Part shown: piece after piece, positions 54,596-64,000 of the stretch
Position numbering within the stretch: position 1 is the stretch's first letter
Layout: every line of letters begins with the position of its first letter
Assembly (NCBI GenBank): GCA_021018995.1
Contig: CM037586.1
Span: 4,128,328 to 4,192,327, forward strand
From: Chloranthus sessilifolius
Taxonomy: Eukaryota > Streptophyta > Magnoliopsida > Chloranthales > Chloranthaceae
Direction of reading: 5' to 3'
Length of the DNA stretch: 64,000 bases
Notes under the pieces: generated by a model
What the model was told of the DNA's origin: nothing
The model's database searches: none
Seen by the model: only the letters and a program-made list of their open reading frames with translations
Made by a program: the position numbers and the translations under genes

Positions 54596-56419
54596 TGTTG
54601 TGATATTTTTAATGTGATGTTTTACTCGTAAGTGCACGAATCGGTTTGTATATAGTGGGTGCGGAGTACGAGATCGTTCCCACGAGGACTAATTTTGAAA
54701 TATCTAAAAGAGACAAGCAATTCTAGAAATCTATTAAGATCTAACAGTATTCTACCAGTTTTATGATTTAAGCGGTTGATGAGATGGTAATTAATGACTA
54801 CAAACTAAAATTCAATTGATAATTCAAAAATAAAAGTGAAGATGATGATGATAAAGATGAAGATACTAAATCCTCCCATCTTTGGTCCGTTCTTCCCATA
54901 ATATAAATCTAAGGATTAACTTATGAGATATTTCAGTGGTAACAAACATCTTTTATGGAAGATCAATGGTCAACACCCTAATAGGTTCCACGTTGCATCC
55001 CTGCAATTAGGACTTAGATGATTTTCATATATAGATCTGGGATCAAGGGCACGGCTAGGCACACATGATCTCAGGTTCAAATAAAAATCATCCCCAAGGT
55101 GGGTGAAAATTCCAACAAGAATACCACTTATAAATCTGAAATCAAGGGCATGGCTCGGCACACTTTATTCAAATTAGGGATTATTTAAGATAAAATTATC
55201 ATTACAGAACCAAGATCCAGGGCATGGCTCGGCACACTCGATCCCAGAACATAATCGTAATTAGATCCACACGATGAAAGCACAAAGACCATAACAATGA
55301 TTGGGTAAAATTACCGTCACAGATCTGAGATCCCGGGCATGGCTCGGCACACGCGATCCCAGTTGTGGCGGGGATTTCATCCGTTCATGATAGCACAACA
55401 ACCATAAAAATAAAATCTCATATTTTAATCCTAAATTTATATTATTAAAAGTACATCCCTCGGATGGGAATCATTAGATCCCCATCCCTATAAATTTAGC
55501 CACACATTGTAAGTAAGTGACATAAATAAATAAAGACGGGAAAATAACATTAATTAAAATTACCTCAAACTTCAAAAGAAATTACGTTGATCCACAAATA
55601 TGATGATCTTCAGAAACGAAATTAATGCAGGAATAAACTTTGAACAAAATTTAGGAATGAGTACTGAAAAATTAAAGGGAACAAAGCTCTCAAAAGAATA
55701 ATAAAATTTCCCTATTTCTATGTCTAACTATGAAAAATAATGGCTAAAAACTAAGAACTCTAAAAACTAAAACTCTTTCCTAAAACTAATTCCTACGTAA
55801 TTCTAATTCTAAAAAGATATATTTTTCCGAAGTGTTTGAGTCGCTTTAAATAGACCCGTCGTCGCGGAAGTCTCCTAAGCCACTATTTTCGGGTCGATGC
55901 ATCGAGCCGCCAAAAAGTCCCAAAAATTAGGTTTCCAGTGTCAGTTTCATGTCAGACTCTGACTCTGGCTCGATTAATCGACCTGACTCTGGCTCTGACT
56001 CGATTAATCGACCTGTAGGGTCGATGCATCAACCCCAGAAATCCGTGAAATTCAGCACTTCTTCTTGGTTCAGACACTACTTCGGTATTTCGGCCATAAC
56101 TTTCTGTTCCGAACTCGGATTGAGACGATTCTTATGCCAGTGGGAAGCTAACGAAAATATCTACAACTTTAATGTTTTGACAATTTCGTAATTCGGCCGT
56201 CTTGAAGGTCCAAATTTAGCCGCAAGTCACACCAAGTTCTTGATTACCCGAAGTTGCAGTGTTTTGACATTATATTCAGAATTCTTGGACTGTTTTCTAT
56301 ACTTGGCTTGTATTTACCTGAAACACTTCAAATCTAATAATTCTCATCAGATAGCCTTCATCAGACAACTAAATATAGGTATTTAGGGGTGAAATATCAT
56401 CATTTTTCAGTACTCATCA
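54596..56419 (-). mobile_element. Nested solo LTR of the same family inside gag-pol
   Basis: An LTR of 1,824 bp in the same orientation as the host element, flanked by a perfect ATTAT duplication (54,591-54,595 and 56,420-56,424). It sits between the end of gag and the protease. It differs from the host's own LTRs more than those differ from each other, so it came from a different family member. The order of events is therefore: host insertion, insertion of a relative, then reduction to a solo LTR. Confidence 0.92.
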
Positions 56420-58550
56420 ATTATCGCCGATGATGATCGAGATTGTAGGACAACCTGGGTCCTTGTATTTGATTGGGAGCTTTGCTTGCAACACTGAACT
56501 AACCAGCTCGGCTAAGAAAGCCTTTTTCGAAATACTGGTCTTTCTTTTGATTGTGACCAATTCCTTCAAAAATTTAGCATAAGCAGGTACTTGACGGATG
56601 GCATCCAGGAAGGGAATATTAATTTTTAATTGCTTGAAAATCTCATTTATTCCTTCCACATCGCGATTTCTCAGTGGTGCCATCAATCTTTGTGGGTACG
56701 GTACTTTCGAAACAAAACTTTTCTTCTGTTCACTCTTGTCATCTGATATTTCTTTTGCTTGTACTTTGTCATCAATTTCTTCTCTCTCTTCAGATTGCTT
56801 CTCTCTATTAGACTCTTCCTCCTCCTCTGGCAACACTACTTTGTTATCGACCTGCTTTCCAGATCTCAACGTTGTGATTGCCCGAATTTGTTGTTGATTA
56901 TCCTCTTGTGTTGAAGTTGATGTTTGTTTAACAACCATTTGGCCCCTTGGGTTAGGAACAGGTTGGCTTGGAAACGAACCTTTTTCTCTTTCACAGAGAA
57001 AGGATGCCAATTGCCCAATTTGGGTCTCTATTTTAGAGATTGAGGACGTGTGAGAATGAATGAGTTTCATCAGGTCCTCAGTAGAAGGAGTTTGTGTATG
57101 AGGACGTTGGGCAGGATTTCCCTGTGGGTTGTTAAATCTAGGTGGTGGAAATGTCGGCACAAAATTTTGTTGGGGTTGGTTTTGATAACCTCCCATTGGT
57201 TGCGCAAACTGAAAATTCTGGTTCATTTGCCGTGGCTGCCCAACTTGATTTTGATTATATTGAAATTGATTCGGGTTATTGAACCCTTGCTGCTGAAATT
57301 GCCCTTGACCGGAGTTCTGCTGCGGTCCTTGGTTGAAATTTTGTTGGGGATAAAAGTTCATCCCCTGTTTCCTGGGCTGCATTCTTTGATTATCTTGTTT
57401 CCATGAGAAATTTGGGTAGTATCTCCAGCTATTTGGGTTATTCTCATTGAAAACGTTTCCTTGATTCCGCCCATAATTATTCACAACATTTAGGCTTGAT
57501 GTGTCTTCATGATAGTTCTGCATTGAAGGACAATCATCTGCCATATGCATTGGACTTGCACAAATTGAACATGGCTCAGGTTATGTATTGACCATATGCA
57601 CATTCTTCTTTAATTTCAAGTCCTCCACTTGTTGAGTGAGGAAATCAATTTTAGCCATCAGATCTGGGGAATCCTTTACTACGTATAGTCCTCCTTTCTT
57701 GGTTTAACTCCCGGCTTGATCACGGGCTTTGACTGATTGTTCCCGAGTCTTTGTGAAATCCCAGTGCTGAGAATCCTCAGCTAGCTTTTCTAGGAAAGCA
57801 TAAGATTTGGTTTCCTTAAGGCTCAGGAATCCTCCGCCATTCATTGACTCCACCAGATGTCTATTTGGTTGATTCAGTCCATTGTAGAAACACTGGACCA
57901 GTCTCTACTTTGAGTATCCATGGTGCGGACATTTGAGTAAGAGATCCATGAATCTATCTCAAGCTTCATATAATCTCTCATCTTCCTCTTGCGTGAAATT
58001 CGTGATTTCACGTCTAAGGACATTCATCTTCGCCATAGGGAAGAACTTTGACAGAAACTTTTTGACCATCTGATCCCAGGTGATTATGGATCCCGATGGT
58101 AGAGAATTTAACCATGCTTTTGCTTTATCCTTTATAGAGAAAGGAAATAAGTGCAGCCTAACAGATTCTTCGCTGAAATTTTGGTAAACAGATGAGTAGA
58201 CTTCGACAAAGTCTTTAACGTGCTGGTATGGATCTTCTCGCTCCATGCCATAAAAGATTGGAAGGATTTGGATGACATTTGTCCGAATTTCAAACCGGCC
58301 ACCAGGTGTGGCGGGGTATACAATGCATGATGGGGTATTTGTAGTTATCGGAGAAAACAGTTCTCTCAATGTTGGTTCTTCCTCTTGTTCGAGTTGCCCA
58401 TTCATGTTGTCAGTCATATTGACTTCAGTGGATGATTCACTTAAAAATTTCTGCCTTGATCTAGCGTCCTTACGATTTGACCGGCAGGCACTTTCGATCT
58501 CAAAATTTAATGGTTCTAAATTTCTTTCTTTAGAAGACCTAGTGTGCATG
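56420..58550 (-). other. Gag region of the Athila-like element
   Basis: The - strand carries the retrotransposon gag core (FSIKDKAKAWLNSLPSGSII and MVKKFLSKFFP), a zinc-knuckle-like C-x2-C-x5-H-x4-C near 57.55 kb (CSICASPMHMADDC), then a Gln/Asn-rich stretch (NFNQGPQQNSGQGQFQQQGF) and a linker ending GCPTISIIIGD next to the nested LTR. It matches Athila-type gag in order. A fossil with interrupted reading. Confidence 0.85.
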
Positions 58551-58801
58551 CAAATGATGCACAGAGATGAGGTTTCAGGCAGGAAAACCTCAGAATTTTA
58601 TTTTATTTTATTTATTTATTTATTTATTTTTTTAAAGATCGATTGATCGAGTGTGAGTCTCGATCAATCGAGGCAAGGTCGATGCATCGACTCCCAGAAA
58701 TTTATTTATTTATTTTTTTTAATTAAGCAGAAATACTATTTTAATCCTCGAAAATTCCTAAAATTTATTGTCTACCAAAAATTCAGATTTTCTTAATTTG
58801 G

Positions 58802-58819
58802 TCCCCGGCAACGGCGCCA
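58802..58819 (-). other. Primer binding site complementary to tRNA-Asp
   Basis: The - strand reads TGGCGCCGTTGCCGGGGA six bases after the 5' LTR end. Its complement TCCCCGGCAACGGCGCCA is the 3' end of plant tRNA-Asp(GTC) with CCA. tRNA-Asp priming is typical of Athila and Tat relatives. Confidence 0.9.
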
Positions 58820-58825
58820 AAAACT

Positions 58826-60643
58826 TGATGTGTATTTTTAATGTAATGTTTTACTCGCAAGTGCACGAATCAGTTTGTATATAGTGGGTGCGGAGTACGA
58901 GATCGTTCCCACGAGGACTAATTTTGAAAGATCTAAAAGAGACAAGCAATTCTAGAAATCTATGAAGATCTAACAGTATTCTACTAGTTTTATGATTTAA
59001 GCGGTTGATGAGATGGTAATTAATGACTACAAAAATAAAACTTACTTGATAATTCAAAAGTAAAGGTAAAGATGATGATAAAGATGAAGATACTAAATCC
59101 TCCCATCTTTGGTCCGTTCTTCCCGTAATATAAGTCTAAGGATTAAATTATGAGATATTTCATTGGTAACAAACATCTTTTATGGAAGATCAATGGTCAA
59201 CACCCTAATAGGTTCCACGTTGCATCTTCACATCAGACTTAGATGATTTTCATATATAGATCTGGGATCAAGGGAATGGCTAGGCACACATGATCTCAGG
59301 TTCAAATAAAAATCATCCCCAAAGTGGGTGAAAATTCCAACAAGAATACCACTTATAAATCCGAAATCAAGGGCATGGCTAGGCACACTTTATTCAGATT
59401 AGGGAGTATTTAAGATAAAATTACCATTACAGATCCAAGATCCAGGGTATGGCTAGGCACACTCGATCCCAGAACATAATCGTAATTAGATCCACACGAT
59501 AAAAACAAAAAGACCATAGCAATGATTGGGTAAAATTACCGTCACAGATTTGAGATCCCGGGCATGGCTCGGCACACGCGATCCCGGTTAGTGGTGGGGA
59601 TTTCATCCGTTCATGATAGCACAACAACCATAAAATAAAATCTCATATTTTAATCCTTAATTTATATTATTAAAAATACATCCCTCAGATGGGAATCATT
59701 AGATCCCCATCCCTATAAATTTAGCCACACATATTGTACTTAAATGACATAAATAAATAAATAAGGGAAAATAACATTAATTCAATAAATTAAAATTACC
59801 TCAAACTTCAAAAGAACTTACTTTGATCCACAAGTACGATGATCTTCAGAAACGAAATTAATGCAGGAATAAACTTTGAACAAAATTTATAAACTGAAGG
59901 AATGGGTACTGAAAAATTAAGGAACAAAGCTTTCAAAAAGGAATAATAAAACTTCCTATTTCTATGTCTAACTATGAAAAATAAAGGCTAAAAACTAAAA
60001 ACTCTAAAACTAAAACTCTTTCCTAAAATTAATTCTCTCTAAAAAAAATCCTCTTTTCCGAAGTGTTTGAGTCGCTTTAAATAGACCCCTCGTCGCGGAA
60101 GTCTCCCAAGCCATAATTTTAGGGTCGATTAATCGACCAGGGAGGGTCGATGCATCGAGCCGCCAAAAAGTCCCAAAAATTAGCTTTACAGTGTCAGTTT
60201 TGTGTCAGACTCTGACTTATCCTCGATTAATCGACCTACAGGGTCGATGCATCGACCCCCCAGAAATCCGTGAAATTCAGCGCTTTCTTTGTATCAGACA
60301 CTTCTTCGGTATTTCGGCCATAACTTCCTGTCCCGAACTTGGATTGAGGTGATTCATGTACTGTTGGAAAGCTGACGAAAAGATCTACAACTTTTATGTT
60401 TTGACAATTTCCTAATTCGGCCATATTGAAGGTCCGAATTTAGCCGCAAGTCGCACCAAGTTCTCGATTACCCAAAGTTGCAGTGTTTTGACATTATATT
60501 CAGAATTCTTGGGCTGTTTTCTATACTTTGCTTGTATTTACCTGAAACACTTCGAATCTAATAATTCTCATCAGATAGCCTTCATCGGACAGCTAAATAT
60601 AGGTATTTAGGGGTGAAATATCATCATATTTCAGTACTCATCA
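58826..60643 (-). repeat. 5' LTR of the Athila-like element
   Basis: 1,818 bp, from TGATGAGTACTGAAATATG to AAATACACATCA on the - strand. It carries the GCCATGCCC repeat block (59,272-59,585) and the palindrome pairs near 60,122-60,255. It would hold the element's promoter. Confidence 0.93.
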
Positions 60644-60649
60644 CTCAAC

Positions 60650-61755
60650 TAAATAAATGAATAAAACCAACTCTTCTACCATTGGGTGGAAACCCTAAAG
60701 TTGAAGTCAAATTTTCATCTTAGGTAGAAAGTTTGCAGAAAAAATTCTGTCATATGAAATCCTGGATACAAATGAAAGACAGTTGGAATCTTAGCCTTAA
60801 CAAGATGTATAATTTCTACTCTTAATCAGAAAAAAATGCTAACATAGGCAGCTATTGTCGCCTTTTGATACCATCAAGGTATCAAACTTGGCATTAGTAT
60901 CGGGTATCGTTTCAATCTTTAGATCGATTTATATAAACAAATACCAATGCATATCGGCCAATACTGATATTGAATTTGTTTAATGAAAAAAAAAGTAACA
61001 TCATGGTAGTACATCCAAATACTATTTCCCGGCCGAATTGCATCAATATCAGCCGCTACCGAGACCGATACCAATACTAGGTCTGATACTGGTATCGGAC
61101 TGGTTGGGTATTACTCTCGACCGGTCAAATACATATTGGAAGAAGCAGTGAGAAGCCTTCATCTAAGGAAGAATGCTGAGAAGCTATAAAATTTAACAAA
61201 AAAAATTCACCTTGGCCTTAATTCAAGCACCTTCTGTTGCCTTGGAATGCAAATACTGAGATGGGTTGAAGGGAGGCAAGGGGGAGCATTTTATAGCCTT
61301 CAATACCCCCCCAAGGAGATCGATTCGAATCTTTGCACTCAATCTTCTCTTTGAAGCTATGAGATAGGTGTCTTAAAATGAGAAGCAGGCCCTACCAGAT
61401 TTTCCAATGCTCAAAATCAAGTAGCCAATTGTTGCCATGTGAAAGCAATACATTTGAATCTCTGCAAGCTCCCGAACTAGGCTGGCCCCTACTGGATTCA
61501 TCATAGCTCTTTGCAATCAATCTCCATATGAATCGGAGCAGAGATCTAGGAGACAGGTGTATTTAGAATCGAGGCTGGCCCCTACCTATTGCCATGGATG
61601 GTTGGGGAAGACGATGCTTTAGCTTCAAAGAAGCTACTGCGTACACATACCTCATGACCGTTGACGGTGAGTTTGGATCGTCTACATAGATCAAGGACAA
61701 GTATACTTCACCAGTCGAAATCTGAGCTCAGAATCTGAGCTAATCCGAGAGGTTT
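60650..61755. other. Repeat-bearing stretch right of the Athila-like element
   Basis: 60,885-61,100 contains CCGATACCAATAC and ATATCGGCC words of the palindromic family. 61,270-61,590 has two imperfect copies of a block around TGCAATCAATCTCC, GAGACAGGTGT and CTGGCCCCTACC. No gene recognised. Confidence 0.4.
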
Positions 61756-61811
61756 GCTTGGACGACCATACGTCGTTGTCGCTTGGAAAAAGCTCCGATT
61801 CCCGCTTCCCA

Positions 61812-62258
61812 ATGAAAACTCTCAAACATGAGCTTTACTCAGACTTTGCAAAAACCTCCCAGAATCTGGGCAAAATCTGGGCAAAAATGGCTCTCGAACG
61901 AGGCCTAAGCGAGATCGAACAAGGGAGAAAGATGATTCGTAGGTACGAGCAAATGTATCTGCAACAATTGAAAGATCACCAAAACATGTTAACATGCATC
62001 CAACAGAAAATGTACAATATAAAAGGAGAAAAATATACTATGGAGCAATTCATTTCGACCCTTTTGGCCCGAACGGGAAAATATTGTTTAAAACTAGATG
62101 CAACTCTAACAAACTTAGAAATCCGCCAAGAGTGGGAGCCCTATTCAGGCGAGCTTTGGTTTGTGCATAAGCAGTTTATTCGTATGTATGAACAAGCTCT
62201 ACGTAAGAAAAAAGAAGGTATGGACTACAATTATAAGGTCAAAAGATATAGGTTTTGA
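61812..62258 (+). CDS. Unrecognised helical ORF
   Basis: From ATG 61,812 the frame gives 148 codons: MKTLKHELYSDFAKTSQNLG, then MALERGLSEIEQGRKMIRRY, then MEQFISTLLARTGKYCLKLD, ending YNYKVKRYRF. It can extend 18 codons upstream without a Met. It is charged, mostly helical by eye, with no signal peptide and no domain I recognise. A second short frame (IAELGQSEGILKTIREDIDA, then LDAIIAGTETLMNIVGIPKH) follows at about 62,583-62,715. A purine-rich AGGAGGGGATGA tract then lies at 62,748-62,759. That context would fit a reverse-transcribing element remnant, but no polymerase was seen. Confidence 0.4.
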   Translation: MKTLKHELYSDFAKTSQNLGKIWAKMALERGLSEIEQGRKMIRRYEQMYLQQLKDHQNMLTCIQQKMYNIKGEKYTMEQFISTLLARTGKYCLKLDATLTNLEIRQEWEPYSGELWFVHKQFIRMYEQALRKKKEGMDYNYKVKRYRF

Positions 62259-62769
62259 CTATTCGTAACCTATGAGCTTGGTCAAACTTTGTTTATCTAG
62301 TTGTGCAAATTGCATTATTCACTATTGGTATTATACAATCATTGAAAACAAATTAACACACCTTAAAATATGTGTCCTTGATGTTTCCATAAATGGGGAG
62401 TGCTATGACCTCCCTTGTGAGTGTAACTAAACTAAAACGTGAAAAGAATAAACAAGATAACAAATCGATGCTTTGTTATCCGCATTTCTCTACTCATAGG
62501 AAACCCACCCGAAAATCGTGAAGCGGTACAACAAATGGATGCCATCAAGAATTAATTCGCAGTTGCAAATGACATCTCACCAATGGAATAGCTGAACTAG
62601 GACAAAGTGAAGGGATCCTGAAAACGATTCGGGAAGATATTGACGCCCTTGACGCCATTATTGCCGGAACTGAAACCCTCATGAACATAGTAGGTATTCC
62701 GAAACATAAGCAATAGTTCTGATTCCGATGACAGAATCTTCTTTTTAGGAGGGGATGATTTAACACCTG

Positions 62770-64000
62770 CCCCTAGAACCCTGTGTCAGTCAACCAGTTG
62801 ACTAAGGCCTGATGAGACCTGACTGTGTCAGGTGACTATCTGAGGCCAGGTCCATTCAAAAATTTTAAGCACCCACCTGTAGATTGATGGGATAGTACAA
62901 TTTCTAATAACACCCATAGACACCCCTTTTAATTCAATTGGGTGTGCTAGTAATTAAGTAAAATCCACACCACATGAGAAGCCTTGGTTTACTACAGATT
63001 GACCTTGATCCAAGAGTTGGCCCAAATTAGGGTTGAGCCTAGGTGATGATGTGGAGATCATCATTAATGATTTAAATTTTGATGATCATCATAATGATGA
63101 TCAATACATTTACTTAAACATAGACCCATTAATCTAAGAGAGCTAGATGCACTAGCACCTTAACACATGTATATGTGCCTCATGTGGAATGAGGGCATTT
63201 CTTGTAAATAGTAATAAAGCCCAAGGGCAATTACAATTAATTTATATTATTTTTGGAAATAGAAATTAAAATTTTGTTAAATTCTAGCAAATCTCAACCT
63301 CTCATCTATTTGACTAAGTTTGACTCAATTTTAGACCATAGATTCCACCTTAGGAAAATCTAAGGTGTAAGATTGGTTTGGCATCCTGCACCACAAGATT
63401 GGTTAGAAAATTGTACATTCACATAAATTGAGGGCATTGGGAAAGACAAAAGGCAAGATGAGACTAAATAGAGGATGGGAAGTGAGCCATGTGGGTCCCA
63501 CTAATTTCATGCGCTTATAGGAGTTGGAGGAGAGAGGAGAGAGGAGAGAGGAGAGAGAGTGTAGCTTGAGAAGCAAAGCATTGCCACTTGGCAAGCTTGT
63601 TGGGCAGCTTGTTCCCCCACCTCCCTTGCAAATTTCGAATTCCATCTTTGTCTCATTCATTATCTTCTTCTTCCTCCATCTTCCCCCATTAGAGCTCCTT
63701 TCTCATCTAACCCTTGTCCACCTACTATGCATGTCATCTCCATGATCATGCATGGCCATCCAGGGTCCAAAATAGGCAAAGCTTGAATTATGTTCAAAGC
63801 TAGCCTTGAAATTTTTATAAAATTTACTATAAATCTTGTTTTCGTAAAGGCTTTTCTATGATTTTCGATTTTGATCTTTGTAGATAGGGAAATTTGGAAT
63901 GAGATGGTGGTGTGTGATTGGAATAATCACACACTACTCTCTCATCAACATGATGGAGATCGAACGGTCTAAGATCATCTTGTGATGATGATGGTGCAAT
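62770..64000. other. Non-coding stretch at the right edge
   Basis: ATGATGATC-rich palindromic sequence lies at 63,050-63,110, and a GAGAGGA tandem run at 63,525-63,560. No gene recognised; small ORFs are low-complexity. Confidence 0.35.

Larger units (their letters stand above)
44166..60643 (-). mobile_element. Full-length Athila-like Ty3/gypsy retrotransposon
   Basis: The element spans 16,478 bp, reads on the - strand, and is flanked by a perfect CTCAA duplication (44,161-44,165 and 60,644-60,648). Parts from its 5' end: LTR 58,826-60,643; tRNA-Asp primer site 58,802-58,819; gag about 56.4-58.55 kb; protease, RT, RNase H and integrase about 51.06-54.6 kb; an env-position ORF 49,183-50,307; a long non-coding stretch; a purine tract; and LTR 44,166-45,987. 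A solo LTR of the same family is nested at 54,596-56,419. The coding region is broken (about half a dozen interruptions besides the nested LTR), so this is a fossil. The two LTRs differ at about 16 sites in the first ~600 bases compared by eye, pointing to insertion within the last few million years. Confidence 0.93.

Noticed and set aside
57050-57406. 118-codon + strand ORF, Leu/Ile-rich
   Set aside because: It is antisense to the Gln/Asn-rich gag linker; hydrophobic Leu runs arise from complementing Gln codons.

Overview
The window is flowering-plant nuclear DNA: AT-rich, gene-poor and crowded with nested transposable elements. Evidence for a plant is a succinate dehydrogenase iron-sulfur gene of the SDH2-3 type with spliceosomal introns, a CSI1-like cellulose-synthase-interacting armadillo-repeat gene, an R2R3-MYB first exon, an Athila-type Ty3/gypsy element primed by tRNA-Asp, a PIF/Harbinger transposon, TRIMs, a tRNA-derived SINE, and many CACTA, hAT and Mutator-type MITEs. 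The style is that of a large, repeat-rich non-grass genome. I cannot name the species.

Layout. 1-15.6 kb is almost wholly repeats: self-complementary words such as TCGGCCGA, CGATACGTATCG and CGAAATTTCG (densest at 6.0-8.3 kb), long (TA)n runs, a SINE with a 16-bp target duplication (2825-3031), nested Mutator-like MITEs (5055-5736), a hAT MITE (9320-9876), a 2-kb foldback element (about 9.9-11.9 kb) and an inverted TRIM cluster split by a CACTA MITE (12.5-13.1 kb). 15.7-23.6 kb holds a four-exon SDH2 (complex II iron-sulfur subunit) relic on the + strand, spread over introns full of MITEs and damaged by frameshifts, a deletion and loss of a cluster ligand. 24-29.6 kb is repeats, including CACTA elements with arrays of hairpins. 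29.7-31.6 kb (- strand) is a CSI1-like relic with an intron and several internal deletions. 35.4-35.6 kb holds a coiled-coil gene fragment.

36.2-39.7 kb (- strand) is a PIF/Harbinger transposon with intact-looking transposase and a spliced MYB/SANT-like partner. It also holds an unusual extra gene with an RNase H1 N-terminal (hybrid-binding, Cauli_VI) domain and a proline-rich ORF. 40,712-42,504 is a solo LTR. 42,923-43,111 is exon 1 of a subgroup-21-like R2R3-MYB. 44,166-60,643 is a full-length Athila-like element (- strand) with a CTCAA target duplication, a tRNA-Asp primer site, gag, pol and an env-position ORF, and a nested solo LTR of its own family. The last 3.4 kb has an unrecognised helical ORF and repeats.

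No host gene in the window looks whole. The two longest, SDH2 and CSI1-like, are both decaying. The most unusual structures are the paired palindromes GGTCGATTAATCGACC and GGTCGATGCATCGACC that recur through the Athila-like family, and the RNase H1-N domain gene inside the Harbinger element. All similarity statements rest on recognition by eye; no search was run.
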